From F23-D06 sp963603365 (GTDB lineage Bacteria > Bacteroidota > Bacteroidia > Bacteroidales > WCHB1-69): 64,000 nucleotides of DNA. The first letter of the stretch is position 1. Every line of letters begins with the position of its first letter. Position numbers and translations under genes: made by a program. Where the stretch lies: contig CAVCMI010000006.1 in the NCBI GenBank assembly GCA_963603365.1, positions 1-64,000 of the forward strand, given 5' to 3'. Shown here piece after piece: positions 32,514-41,793 of the stretch. A model generated the notes under the pieces. The model was not told the DNA's origin, ran no database searches, and was given only the letters and a program-made list of their open reading frames with translations.

Positions 32514-34148
32514 ATGGGAGCAACAAATTGTCCGGAGACCCCGAGACAGAGAATGATCCAGATGATGTATCTGGTCTATACTGCAATGTTGGCTTTGAAC
32601 GTATCCGCCGATATCCTCAATGCTTTCATTGTGGTTGATGACACGCTGCAGACAAGTATGCGCAATACCACCGTCCAAAACGGCAATGACTACAACTGGT
32701 TTGAACAACAGAAATTGATATTGGGAGAAGCCAAGATCCATGACGCATACGTCAATGCCAAAACGCTCAGAAAAGAGACTGCTGACATTGTCAATTACCT
32801 CGAGAAGTTGAGAAGTGACCTTATTTTCTACGTTGATGGCGACACAATAGCTGAAGTGAAGACGGAAGACGGGAAGAAAGTGAAACAGACAAAGACTATC
32901 GCCACGATGGAGTCCAAGGAAAACTTCGACAAACCTACCGATTTCATGATCAACAAAGGCAATGCTCTTGCCATGAAGAAAAAGATCAAAGATTACAAAG
33001 CCAATGTCCTGAAGATGGTGAGACCCGCAGACCAAAAGAGAATCAGCGCGTTGGTCGGTCTTGATGTTGACACGAAGTTCAAGAAAGACGGATTTGAACA
33101 GACTTGGGAGGAGCATAATTTCGACCATATCATCGCTGCCGCCGCCGTTACACTTATAAACAAGGAAATCGGCGAGATACGCAACGCCGAGTCTGTTATG
33201 CTTGCCTACCTCAAGTCATCCATCAGTGCCGATGACTTCAAGTTCGACCAAGTGTCAGGCCGCGCCATTCCTAATTCCCGTATGGTGTTCTCCGGCGACA
33301 GTTATGAGGCTGACATCATTGTGGCTGCTTATGACACCAAACAGACCCCGGAGGTTTACTACAAGATGGGCGCTGACACGTTGACGGAAGCCGGTATTTC
33401 ATCCGCAACCAAGTTGGAGGGAGAGAACGGCATCGTAAAACTGAAGATTTCTGCCGGCAACCCGGGCGACCAGAAATATGCCGGCCTTATCAAAATCATG
33501 GACCCGAACGGTCAGCCCAAGTATTATGGATTTAAAGACAAGTATTCAGTTCTGAAGCCTTCGGCAACCATTGCTGCAGAAAAGATGAACGTGCTCTATG
33601 CAGGCATCGCGAACCCAGTTTCTGTCTCCGCCCCCGTTGACCCCGGCAAGTTGAGCGTCTCTTTCCCAGGATGTAATGTCACGAATGCCGGCGGAGGCAA
33701 GTTCAACGTGTCTGTGCCCTCCAATATGATCGGCAAGACGGTTAATGCTACGGTATCCGCCAAATTAGGCGATGCTGCAAGCAAGAACCTCGGCGCCACG
33801 ACATTCCGTGTCAAGCGGGTTCCGGATCCGCGTGCCGTGCTCGGCGCCGGCATCCGCGGCGGAAAACGCGCCAAAGCCGAACTTACGGCAAACCCCGTGA
33901 TCCGCGCTACAATGGGCGAGGACTTCGCTTACGACTTGAAATGGAAAGTCAACTCGTTCAGGGTGATCTTTGTCAGCAAAGGAATGGAAGACCCTGCCAT
34001 CGCTTGCCAAGGCGGCGCACTCTCCGAAACGGTCCAGAACAAGATCAAGAAGGCCTCAGCCAATACCGTTATTTATTTTACCGACATTAAGGTTTCTTCA
34101 GAAGCAGGAACCCGCACACTCGACGAGTTCTCCGTACGTATCAGATAA
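32514..34148 (+). CDS. porM: PorM/GldM T9SS motor protein
   Basis: PorM spans the periplasm and links the PorL motor to the PorK/PorN ring. The 544-residue chain begins with the family opening TPRQRMIQMMYLVYTAMLAL, including the single membrane helix (about 14-36) that sits inside the PorL bundle. The periplasmic part follows as several beta domains, including the VSAPVDPGKLSVSFPGCNV region and a C-terminal domain rich in short strands. Slightly longer than the ~515 residues of well-known members. PorN starts 22 bases downstream. Confidence 0.97.
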   Translation: MGATNCPETPRQRMIQMMYLVYTAMLALNVSADILNAFIVVDDTLQTSMRNTTVQNGNDYNWFEQQKLILGEAKIHDAYVNAKTLRKETADIVNYLEKLRSDLIFYVDGDTIAEVKTEDGKKVKQTKTIATMESKENFDKPTDFMINKGNALAMKKKIKDYKANVLKMVRPADQKRISALVGLDVDTKFKKDGFEQTWEEHNFDHIIAAAAVTLINKEIGEIRNAESVMLAYLKSSISADDFKFDQVSGRAIPNSRMVFSGDSYEADIIVAAYDTKQTPEVYYKMGADTLTEAGISSATKLEGENGIVKLKISAGNPGDQKYAGLIKIMDPNGQPKYYGFKDKYSVLKPSATIAAEKMNVLYAGIANPVSVSAPVDPGKLSVSFPGCNVTNAGGGKFNVSVPSNMIGKTVNATVSAKLGDAASKNLGATTFRVKRVPDPRAVLGAGIRGGKRAKAELTANPVIRATMGEDFAYDLKWKVNSFRVIFVSKGMEDPAIACQGGALSETVQNKIKKASANTVIYFTDIKVSSEAGTRTLDEFSVRIR

Positions 34149-34170
34149 TCTTTATAAAACATCCTTTATT

Positions 34171-35109
34171 ATGAAAAAGTTCAGTTTGTTATTTTTAGCC
34201 CTTGCCGCCTCGTTTTCACTCTTCGCACAGGAAGAGGAAGAGACTACCGGCAGCACCATGAACCAGCCGGTGCGCAAGCCGGTCGAGTTCAGTTGGGAAC
34301 AGGTTGACGTGGGCGAGTTTTCTGACCCTGTCGCATACCCTTCCATCCGTCAGGCAGACGTGATGTATTACTACACGGTATGGAGAACTATCGACTTGCG
34401 CGAGAAAATCAACCACCCGCTCTATTTCCCGACGGAAACAAAAGGCACGTGGAGAAGTCTTTCGCAGGTGATTTTCGATGCCATGGATGTCCAGAATCCA
34501 GAAAAGACGGAAGGCGTGCTTCCAATCTACTCGGATGAGATGTGTACGCTTCCGTTCTCAAGGGACGAATTGAGGGGAAACCTCTCTGAAGTGTCCCAGA
34601 TCCCTGAAATCGACCTCGAAACCGGTGAAGAGATCGGCATGAAAGAGATGATTGTCGAATATGAACCGAAACAGGTCATCTCCTACAATGTGAAAGAGAT
34701 ATGGTATTTCGACAAACAGGCTTCACGTTTCTTTGTCCAGATCCTTGAAATCGAGCCTATCATTGAACATGAACGCCAAGGCACCTCCTCCTATGACGAA
34801 GAGGGCAGCGGCGACGAGGATGTCAGAGGGGTCATGATGAAGAAAAGGGTAGGGTACATCTACTACAATGAACTCCGTCCTTTCCTCGCCAAACAGGAGG
34901 TCTATAACGTCAAGAACAATGCTCAACGCATTTCATTCGACGACCTGATTACCTGGAAACGCGACTTCACCAGTTTCATTTATAAGGAGGCAAATGTCTA
35001 TGACCGTGACATCGCCGACTATATAGCAAATTCAAGAGACCAGCGCCTCGAATCCGAAAGAATCACTGACAAACTCCGTACGTTTGAGAGCGACCTTTGG
35101 GAATTTTAG
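34171..35109 (+). CDS. porN: PorN/GldN T9SS ring protein
   Basis: PorN is a periplasmic protein that binds PorK to make the outer-membrane-associated ring. I start at 34171, where a signal peptide begins (MKKFSLLFLALAASFSLFAQ), giving 312 residues; an in-frame ATG at 33970 lies inside porM and would bury the signal. The GldN core is clear: YYYTVWRTIDLREKINHPLY, then ILEIEPI and YNELRPFLAKQEVYN. An internal acidic stretch (about residues 200-217, rich in Glu, Asp and Ser) is an unremarkable variation. A strong terminator follows 29 bases after the stop. Confidence 0.96.
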   Translation: MKKFSLLFLALAASFSLFAQEEEETTGSTMNQPVRKPVEFSWEQVDVGEFSDPVAYPSIRQADVMYYYTVWRTIDLREKINHPLYFPTETKGTWRSLSQVIFDAMDVQNPEKTEGVLPIYSDEMCTLPFSRDELRGNLSEVSQIPEIDLETGEEIGMKEMIVEYEPKQVISYNVKEIWYFDKQASRFFVQILEIEPIIEHERQGTSSYDEEGSGDEDVRGVMMKKRVGYIYYNELRPFLAKQEVYNVKNNAQRISFDDLITWKRDFTSFIYKEANVYDRDIADYIANSRDQRLESERITDKLRTFESDLWEF

Positions 35110-35137
35110 AATACTGAACTTTTTCATGATAAATACT

Positions 35138-35170
35138 AAATGGGGTGTTCGGCGACACTCCATTTTTTTT
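35138..35170 (+). terminator. Intrinsic terminator after porN
   Basis: AAATGGGGTGT (35138-35148) and ACACTCCATTT (35155-35165) form an 11-base stem with one G-T wobble around a 6-base loop, and the T run continues to 35170. It closes the por operon. Its last T is also the first base of the next promoter element. Confidence 0.88.
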
Positions 35171-35177
35171 AATTTTG
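35170..35177 (+). promoter_or_regulatory. -7 promoter element for hldD
   Basis: TAATTTTG matches TAnnTTTG exactly, 16 bases before the hldD start at 35194. It abuts the porN terminator directly, so hldD transcription is probably independent of the por operon. The short distance implies a leader of only about 10 bases. Confidence 0.55.
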
Positions 35178-35193
35178 CACCAAAATTCAACAG

Positions 35194-36159
35194 ATGATTA
35201 TAGTTACTGGAGCAGCCGGTTTCATCGGCAGTTGTATGTGTGCGAAACTTAATGAGATGGGACATTCCGACCTTATCCTTGTGGACGACTTCGCCAAAGA
35301 GGAGAAACGCCGGAATTGGGAAGGCAAAAAGTATGCCGACAAAGTCCAGCGCAATGATTTCTTTGACTGGGCAGCGAAAAACGCCGGACATATCGACTGC
35401 ATAGTACATCTCGGGGCACGTACCGACACCACCGAAACGGACTACACTGTTTTTGAAAAGTTGAACGTGGAGTTTACACGAAGGGTCTGGCATCTGGCAT
35501 CCCGTATTGGCGTCCCTTTGCTGTATGCCTCGTCGGCCGCCACATACGGGGCCGGGGAGTTCGGATATAAGGATGACGAAAAACTGTCACAGGCGCTTCA
35601 GCCGCTCAATGCATACGGACGCTCGAAGAATGAGGTCGACAAGTGGATACTGAAACAGGCCGTTGTGCCCCCGTGTTGGTATGGCTTCAAGTTTTTTAAC
35701 GTCTATGGCCCCAATGAGTACCACAAAGGCCGAATGGCCTCGGTGATTTTCCACTCCTTCAACCAGATAAAGGAGACCGGCGGAGTGCGGCTTTTCCGCT
35801 CCCATAATCCGGACTATGAGGACGGCAAGCAGTTACGTGATTTCATTTATGTCAAGGATGTGGTGAGGGTGCTCTATTGGTTTATACAGCACCGTCCGGC
35901 CAGTGGCATCTATAATCTCGGCACAGGAAGCGCACGCTCGTTTCGGGCTCTCGCCGCGGCGGTTTTCCGCGCCTTGCACGCCGAACAGCAAATAGAATAT
36001 ATCGACATTCCCGTTGACATCCGCGACAGATATCAGTATTTTACAGAAGCCGACATCACTAAAATGCGGAGCAACGGTTACCGGAGACCATTCACCCCGT
36101 TGGAGCAAGGCGTAAAATCGTATGTGACCAAATATTTGACCAAAAACGCCATATATTGA
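35194..36159 (+). CDS. hldD: HldD, ADP-glyceromanno-heptose 6-epimerase
   Basis: HldD converts ADP-D-glycero-manno-heptose to the L-glycero form for the LPS inner core. The 321-residue protein is an extended short-chain dehydrogenase with the nucleotide motif GAAGFIGS at residues 6-13, YASSAATYG, and the catalytic YGRSK pair (Tyr and Lys four apart). KFFNVYGPNEYHKGRMAS is the family-specific substrate loop. Adjacent LPS core genes are not seen, so the enzyme stands alone between the por operon and recQ. Confidence 0.95.
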   Translation: MIIVTGAAGFIGSCMCAKLNEMGHSDLILVDDFAKEEKRRNWEGKKYADKVQRNDFFDWAAKNAGHIDCIVHLGARTDTTETDYTVFEKLNVEFTRRVWHLASRIGVPLLYASSAATYGAGEFGYKDDEKLSQALQPLNAYGRSKNEVDKWILKQAVVPPCWYGFKFFNVYGPNEYHKGRMASVIFHSFNQIKETGGVRLFRSHNPDYEDGKQLRDFIYVKDVVRVLYWFIQHRPASGIYNLGTGSARSFRALAAAVFRALHAEQQIEYIDIPVDIRDRYQYFTEADITKMRSNGYRRPFTPLEQGVKSYVTKYLTKNAIY

Positions 36160-36218
36160 AAGCAACTTTTATATTTCATTATTTTGGGCGTAAGTATAAT
36201 CCCGCACGGAAATTTTTT

Positions 36219-36226
36219 TATTTTTG
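36219..36226 (+). promoter_or_regulatory. -7 promoter element for recQ
   Basis: TATTTTTG matches TAnnTTTG exactly, 74 bases before the recQ start. It is enclosed by the inverted repeat ACGGAAA (36206-36212) and TTTCCGT (36227-36233), so the element lies in the loop of a possible hairpin. The rest of the 141-base gap shows nothing else. Confidence 0.5.
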
Positions 36227-36300
36227 TTTCCGTTTTCCAAAATCAGGGGAAATACTCAATGAATACTTAGAAAGTGAGAACCAAAATCTTTTATTGACGA

Positions 36301-38505
36301 ATGAAAAACTTTACTGATAAGGAGATTCACCAGACCCTGAAAACAGTCTTCGGCTTTGACAAGTTCAAGGGAGAACAGCTGAAAGTCATCAAGGCTTTGC
36401 TGAAAGGGAAAGACTGTTTTGTCATTATGCCTACCGGCGGGGGAAAGTCTATGTGCTACCAGCTTCCGGCCATGATGAAGGAGGGTACGGCTATCATCAT
36501 ATCGCCGCTTATTGCTTTGATGAAGAATCAGGTGGACGCCATCCGCGGTTTCGGAGCCGAAAACGGCATCGCCCATTTTCTCAACTCCTCGCTTACAAAA
36601 CAGGAGATCAATGAGGTGCGGCAGGATCTGCTTGCCGGGAAAACGAAACTGCTCTATGTGGCGCCGGAATCTTTGACCAAGGAAGAGAATGTCCATTTTT
36701 TCCAAGACATAAACATATCCTTCTATGCCATTGACGAGGCGCACTGCATTTCGGAATGGGGGCACGATTTCCGCCCGGAATACCGTCGCATCAGAGCCAT
36801 CATCGACAAAATCGGGCAGAAAGTGCCGGTGATTGCGCTTACGGCTACAGCCACACCGAAAGTCCAGGCCGACATACAGAAGAATTTGGGCATGCTCAAG
36901 GCAGAGGTGTTCATCTCTTCATTCAACCGTCCGAACCTCTACTATGAAATCCGCGAGAAGACGAAAGACGTGGACAAGGATGTGGTGAAGTTCATCAACA
37001 GCCATCCCGGAAAGTCCGGCATCATCTATTGTCTGAGCCGCAAAAAGGTCGAGGAGCTTGCCACGTTCCTGCAGGCCAACCAGATCAAGGCGTTGCCGTA
37101 CCATGCCGGCCTCGATTCCAAGACGCGCGTGCAGAACCAGGACGATTTCCTGATGGAGAAAGCAGATGTCATTGTCGCCACCATTGCTTTCGGCATGGGC
37201 ATCGACAAGCCTGACGTGCGCTATGTGATCCATTATGACATGCCCAAGAGCCTTGAGGGCTACTATCAAGAGACCGGCCGCGCCGGCCGCGATGACGGAG
37301 AGGGGCTTTGCATCGCTTTCTATGACTACAAAGACCTGCACAAACTCGAGAAATTCTCCAACAAGAAGGCGGTGGCCGAACAGGAAATCGTAAAGGAACT
37401 GCTTGCAGAAACCGCCGCATACGCTGAAACTACCAGCTGCCGCCGCAAACACCTGCTTCACTATTTCGGCGAAAGCTATAACGAGGAGAACTGCCACAAC
37501 TGCGACAACTGCAATAACCCTAAAGTGAAGATGAATGCTTCTGAACAGATTCTGCTTGCGCTGGACGTGATCCAGACCGTCAAGCAGCAGTTCAAGGAGG
37601 AGCAGATCGTAGACATCATCACGGGCAACAAGACCACTTCCATAGTGAAGTTCAAGCACAACAAGCTTAAGCAGTTTGGCGAGGGACAAGAGTATGACGC
37701 CAAATTCTGGTCCAACATTGTCCGGCTTGCCATCTTCGATGACCTTATTGTCAAGGACGTGGAGAACTATGGACTGCTCAAAATCACCCCGAAAGGAGAA
37801 AAATATATGGTCAACCCGTATTCCATCCAGACTATCAAGCCCGTGAGAGAGGGGGATGACAACGACGACAAGGATGTGGACAGCCCGGTGGTGGGCGGTG
37901 TCGAAGATGCTTTTGACAAAACCTTGTTCAGCCTCCTCAAAGACCTCCGCAAAGACATATCCCGATCCGAAAACATCCCGCCGTTCGTGATATTCCAGGA
38001 CCCGTCGCTTGAAGACATGTGCATCCAGTACCCTACCACTATGGAAGAGATGACCCACATCTCCGGCGTGGGGATGGGAAAGGCGCAGAAGTATGGGAAG
38101 CGTTTCATTGAACTTATCAAGAAGTATGTAGACGATAACGAGATAGAACGTCCGCAGGACTTTGTAGTCCGTTCCGTGGTCAAGAAATCTGCCATCAAGG
38201 TTTTCATTATCCAGAGCATTGACCGCAAGTTGAGCTTCGAGGACATCGCCATCGCCAAGGGGCTCGACATGAACGAGCTGCTCACGGAAATAGAGATGAT
38301 TGTCTCTTCAGGAACGAAGATAGACATCGGCTACTATATCGACGAAGAGATTGAACCGTATCATCAGGAAGAGATACTGGATTATTTTGCCAATGCGGAA
38401 TCGGATTCTGTAGATTTGGCCCTGCGCGAGCTGGGTGAGGACGAATATTCAATGGAGGAGATACGCATTATGCGCATCAAGTATCTCTCTGATGTAGGAA
38501 ATTGA
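36301..38505 (+). CDS. recQ: RecQ-family ATP-dependent DNA helicase
   Basis: RecQ is a 3'-to-5' DNA helicase in recombinational repair. The 734-residue chain has the Walker A TGGGKS (residues 45-50), the DEAHC box, the IAFGMGIDKPDVRYVIHYDMP region and the GYYQETGRAGRD arginine-finger motif. The RQC zinc site is seen as CRRKHLLHYFGE followed by CHNCDNC. A HRDC domain (about 520-610) and an extra C-terminal helical region (about 615-734) follow, the long form usual in Bacteroidetes compared with ~610 residues in E. coli. Confidence 0.96.
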   Translation: MKNFTDKEIHQTLKTVFGFDKFKGEQLKVIKALLKGKDCFVIMPTGGGKSMCYQLPAMMKEGTAIIISPLIALMKNQVDAIRGFGAENGIAHFLNSSLTKQEINEVRQDLLAGKTKLLYVAPESLTKEENVHFFQDINISFYAIDEAHCISEWGHDFRPEYRRIRAIIDKIGQKVPVIALTATATPKVQADIQKNLGMLKAEVFISSFNRPNLYYEIREKTKDVDKDVVKFINSHPGKSGIIYCLSRKKVEELATFLQANQIKALPYHAGLDSKTRVQNQDDFLMEKADVIVATIAFGMGIDKPDVRYVIHYDMPKSLEGYYQETGRAGRDDGEGLCIAFYDYKDLHKLEKFSNKKAVAEQEIVKELLAETAAYAETTSCRRKHLLHYFGESYNEENCHNCDNCNNPKVKMNASEQILLALDVIQTVKQQFKEEQIVDIITGNKTTSIVKFKHNKLKQFGEGQEYDAKFWSNIVRLAIFDDLIVKDVENYGLLKITPKGEKYMVNPYSIQTIKPVREGDDNDDKDVDSPVVGGVEDAFDKTLFSLLKDLRKDISRSENIPPFVIFQDPSLEDMCIQYPTTMEEMTHISGVGMGKAQKYGKRFIELIKKYVDDNEIERPQDFVVRSVVKKSAIKVFIIQSIDRKLSFEDIAIAKGLDMNELLTEIEMIVSSGTKIDIGYYIDEEIEPYHQEEILDYFANAESDSVDLALRELGEDEYSMEEIRIMRIKYLSDVGN

Positions 38506-38527
38506 TTTATTTACAATTACGATTTAT

Positions 38528-39211
38528 ATGGATAATTATCAAGAGAATCAAGTACAGGAGAATCCCGCTGTTTTTGGGCCGGAAGAGGAGACGTGCCGTA
38601 CAAAAAAGTGCAAGTGCGGGTGCAAGGCCGGCATCATTTGCCATGTGGTCACGCTCGCCGCAGTAGTGGCGCTGTTTATTTTGCATTTCACCGGTGGGAA
38701 GAAGCCGAACAATGCTGTTGCCGTGAACGTCACTCCCGGCAACGGTGACATCGTTTATGTGAACATCGACTCCATCAATACGGGTTATGAGATGGTTTCG
38801 TTGTTGACGGACAGTATAGAGGCGGAGAAGCAGAAACAGACCGTCAATTTCCAGAACCGCCAGAAAAAGTTGGAAACGAAGTTTGCCAATTACCAGCACA
38901 ATGTGCAGACGGGCCAGCTTACGGCACAGCAGGCACAGTATGCAGAGGCGTCCCTTCAGCAGGAGAGTCAGGCCTTGCAGAGCGACTATGCCCAGGCCGT
39001 GGAGTCGCTCGAGGCACGCTATGCCGCAGCGATGAGTCAGATCGCCGATTCGCTCAAGGCGGCAGCCCTGCGTGTGAACGCCAAATACAACGCCTCGTTC
39101 GTGTTCTCATACGGCAACGGCGGACAGATGATATGCGCCGACCCCACGAAGGACATTACCGCCGAGGTGCTCGACGAATTGAACAAGCCCTTTAAGAAAA
39201 AGAAGAGATGA
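38528..39211 (+). CDS. OmpH/Skp-like protein with membrane anchor
   Basis: The C-terminal two-thirds (about 75-215) match the OmpH/Skp family: DIVYVNIDSINTGYEMV, then a long Gln/Ala-rich coiled coil and an Asp-rich DPTKDITAEVLDELN end. Instead of a signal peptide, the N-terminus has ~25 polar residues, a Cys-rich patch (CRTKKCKCGCKAGIICH, residues about 23-39) and one membrane helix (about 40-57). It is therefore likely anchored in the inner membrane with the coil in the periplasm. A chaperone role like Skp is possible. It overlaps the next gene by four bases. Confidence 0.75.
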   Translation: MDNYQENQVQENPAVFGPEEETCRTKKCKCGCKAGIICHVVTLAAVVALFILHFTGGKKPNNAVAVNVTPGNGDIVYVNIDSINTGYEMVSLLTDSIEAEKQKQTVNFQNRQKKLETKFANYQHNVQTGQLTAQQAQYAEASLQQESQALQSDYAQAVESLEARYAAAMSQIADSLKAAALRVNAKYNASFVFSYGNGGQMICADPTKDITAEVLDELNKPFKKKKR

Positions 39212-39795
39212 CAACAAGACAGACAGATCCGAAAAAGAGGAAACGGACAGTCGCCGCAATCGTCGCTGCGGCAGCCGTTGCGGCCGCGCTTCTTGTATGG
39301 CTGATTGTGGCGCTTGTGACACGCAACGCCGTCGAGAACAAAGTGTCTGAGGAGCAAGATGCCGGCGAACTGGCCGCTCTGCACGTCTTCCCGCCTATAG
39401 AGTTTGCAGACTCTCTGTATTATAAGAAAGAAATCGTCTCCTACAAGAACGAAAAGCCTTGCGACGTGTTCTATTACGAAAAAGACAGTCTTGGACAGCC
39501 CACGAACGTGAAGGTGCACGAGACGCATTACTATCCGGAAGAAAAAGTCTATATTGACGGCAATATAAAGGACAACGAACGCGACGGGCTTTGGTATGCG
39601 TACCACAAGAACGGCAATGTTCAGACGATGGCTCACTACAAAAACGGCCGGCCTGACGGTCTTTATGCCGTGTATCACGAGAACGGCAATGTCTATTACA
39701 CCGGCCAGTACAAGGAGGGCAAGCGCACAGGAGTGTGGAAGTTCTATGATGAGAAAGAAAAGTTGGTGCGTACAGAGAATTTTGACCAAAAATAA
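39208..39795 (+). CDS. Membrane-anchored protein with YwqK/MORN-like repeats
   Basis: This 195-residue protein has one membrane helix at about 15-36 and then, at about 95-190, three or four repeats of the form DGLWYAYHKNGNV, DGLYAVYHENGNV, TGVWKFYDEKEKL. These are MORN-variant (YwqK) repeats. Databases often call such proteins 'antitoxin', but no toxin gene is adjacent and the repeat alone does not imply that role. Its start overlaps the stop of the OmpH-like gene (ATGA), so the two are probably co-translated and may act together at the membrane. Confidence 0.75.
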   Translation: MTTRQTDPKKRKRTVAAIVAAAAVAAALLVWLIVALVTRNAVENKVSEEQDAGELAALHVFPPIEFADSLYYKKEIVSYKNEKPCDVFYYEKDSLGQPTNVKVHETHYYPEEKVYIDGNIKDNERDGLWYAYHKNGNVQTMAHYKNGRPDGLYAVYHENGNVYYTGQYKEGKRTGVWKFYDEKEKLVRTENFDQK

Positions 39796-39832
39796 TCCAC
39801 AATAATCTAATAATCTAAATACAATAAAGAAT

Positions 39833-41209
39833 ATGGAAATACCTTTTGCAGAAGCGTGGAAAATCAAGATGGTGGAACCCATCAAGAAGTCCACAAGAGA
39901 AGAACGCGAGAAATGGCTTGCAGAAGCCTACAACAACATTTTCATGCTGAAGTCCGACCAAGTTTATATCGACCTTTGTACAGACTCCGGGACCGGCGCC
40001 ATGAGCGACCGTCAATGGGCTGCAATGATGATGGGCGACGAGAGCTATGCCGGCGCCCGCAGCTTTACCCACATGAAAGACACGATTACCGAAATCACAG
40101 GCTTCGATTACGTGATACCGACACATCAAGGCCGTGCTGCCGAGAACGTGCTGTTCTCTTATCTGGTGAAGCCGGGCAACATCGTGCCGGGCAACGCCCA
40201 TTTTGACACCACAAAGGGACATATCGAGAGCCGCAAGGCATTCGCCATTGATGTCACTTGCGATGAAGCGCATGACACACAGCTTGAGATGCCGTTCAAG
40301 GGAAATGTCAGTCTTGAGAAACTCGAGAAGGTGTTGAAAGAGAACCGGGGCAATGTGCCGTTTATGGTTCTTACAGTCACGAACAACACGGTCGGCGGCC
40401 AGCCGGTCAGCATGCAGAACATCCGCGAGACCTGCGAGCTCTGCCACAAATACGGCGTGCCCGTCAACATCGACTCTGCCCGCTTTATCGAGAACTCCTA
40501 TTTCATCAAGACTCGCGAAAAAGGATACGAGAACAAGACGCTGGCTGAAATCGCGAAGGAGATGTTCAGTTATGCTGACGGAATGACAATGTCAGCCAAG
40601 AAAGACGGTCTGGTGAATATGGGCGGCTTTATCGCAACCAGAAAGCAAGAATGGTACGAAGGCGCCAAGATGTTCTGCATTCCGTTTGAGGGCTTCCTGA
40701 CCTACGGCGGCATGAACGGACGCGACATGGATGCTTTGGCTGTGGGCTTGCGCGAGAACCTGGAGTTCACGATGGTGGAGACCCGCGTGAAACAAGTAGC
40801 GTACCTGGCCGGCAAACTCGACGAGTACGGCATCCCTTACCAGCGCCCGGCCGGCGGACATGCCATCTTTGTGGATGCTGACAAGGTGTTGACCCACGTC
40901 CCCAAAGAGGAGTTCCCGGCACAGACGCTCACCTGCGAGCTTTACCTCGAGTCGGGCATCCGTGCCTGCGAGATCGGCTATGTGCTCGCAGACAGAGACC
41001 CTGTGACACGCGAGAACCGTTTCGGCGGTCTCGACTTCGTGCGCCTTTGCATCCCGAGACGCGTTTACACTAACAACCACATGGATGTGATTGCCGCATC
41101 TCTCAAGAATGTGTATGACCGCCGCGAAAGCATCAAGCGTGGTCTCGAAATCACTTGGGAAGCAGAACTGATGCGCCATTTCACCTGCCAGTTCAAACGC
41201 CTTAAATAA
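39833..41209 (+). CDS. tnaA: Tryptophanase (tryptophan indole-lyase)
   Basis: This PLP enzyme cleaves L-tryptophan to indole, pyruvate and ammonia. The 458-residue chain has the PLP lysine at 257 (SAKKDG). Tyrosine phenol-lyase is the close relative, so I checked the three deciding positions. Asp125 in HFDTTKGH (Asp in tryptophanase, Thr in the phenol-lyase), Ile381 in CEIG (Ile versus Arg) and His449 in RHFT (His versus Phe) all match tryptophanase. No TnaC-like leader peptide or TnaB permease is apparent nearby. The gene starts 37 bases after the YwqK-like gene. Confidence 0.93.
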   Translation: MEIPFAEAWKIKMVEPIKKSTREEREKWLAEAYNNIFMLKSDQVYIDLCTDSGTGAMSDRQWAAMMMGDESYAGARSFTHMKDTITEITGFDYVIPTHQGRAAENVLFSYLVKPGNIVPGNAHFDTTKGHIESRKAFAIDVTCDEAHDTQLEMPFKGNVSLEKLEKVLKENRGNVPFMVLTVTNNTVGGQPVSMQNIRETCELCHKYGVPVNIDSARFIENSYFIKTREKGYENKTLAEIAKEMFSYADGMTMSAKKDGLVNMGGFIATRKQEWYEGAKMFCIPFEGFLTYGGMNGRDMDALAVGLRENLEFTMVETRVKQVAYLAGKLDEYGIPYQRPAGGHAIFVDADKVLTHVPKEEFPAQTLTCELYLESGIRACEIGYVLADRDPVTRENRFGGLDFVRLCIPRRVYTNNHMDVIAASLKNVYDRRESIKRGLEITWEAELMRHFTCQFKRLK

Positions 41210-41214
41210 GAAGA

Positions 41215-41781
41215 ATGCTCATTGTTGGGGATGTTCTCGTTTCGGACGAACTTGTTGACAAGAGTTTTTGTTGTGACTTGCCGGAATGCCGGGGAGCGTG
41301 CTGCGTGGAGGGCGATGCCGGAGCGCCGCTGACCCCGGAAGAGCCGGCCGACCTGGACGAGAATTACCATATATTCAGAAAATACATGACCCGCGAAGGT
41401 GTTGCCACGGTCGAGCAGAACGGCGACACCTTCGTGTTTGACAACGGGGAATTCATGACCCCGCTGATGCCGCATGACGCCGCCTGTGCGTTTTCGTTTT
41501 TTGAAAACGGCATCTGCAAATGTGCCATAGAGACGGCTTTCCTTAAAGGCGAAATCCCGTTCCGTAAACCGGTCTCGTGCTTCCTTTATCCGGTCAGGGA
41601 GAGCAAAGTTGGCAAGTATATTGCGCTTAACTACCACCATTGGGATATCTGCGCTTCCGCCTGCCGAAAAGGAAGAGAACTGTCGCTGCCTGTTTACCGA
41701 TATCTTAAGGTTCCTCTGGAGCAAAGATTCGGCAAGGAGTGGTACCGGCACCTTTGCGAAGCCGTCAGCCAAAGAACCTGA
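41215..41781 (+). CDS. DUF3109 family Cys-rich protein
   Basis: The 188-residue protein belongs to the DUF3109 family, whose function is unknown. It starts with a Cys cluster (CCDLPECRGACC, about residues 19-30) and has further Cys residues in AACAFSFFENGICKCAIE and in CFLYPVR, probably a metal or Fe-S site like that of the zinc/iron-chelating YkgJ family. No signal peptide. It begins five bases after tnaA and ends 12 before the esterase gene, so co-transcription is likely though a functional link is not obvious. Confidence 0.88.
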   Translation: MLIVGDVLVSDELVDKSFCCDLPECRGACCVEGDAGAPLTPEEPADLDENYHIFRKYMTREGVATVEQNGDTFVFDNGEFMTPLMPHDAACAFSFFENGICKCAIETAFLKGEIPFRKPVSCFLYPVRESKVGKYIALNYHHWDICASACRKGRELSLPVYRYLKVPLEQRFGKEWYRHLCEAVSQRT

Positions 41782-41793
41782 ATTAGACAATAA

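Noticed and set aside
36919..38058. 379-codon antisense frame in recQ
   Set aside because: Opposite strongly conserved RecQ motifs, with no plausible protein features of its own.
39208..39795. Toxin-antitoxin system from the YwqK-like protein
   Set aside because: The 'antitoxin' label attaches to the repeat family; no toxin gene is adjacent and the neighbour is an OmpH-like protein.
39833..41209. Tyrosine phenol-lyase
   Set aside because: The three positions that distinguish the two enzymes all carry tryptophanase residues.
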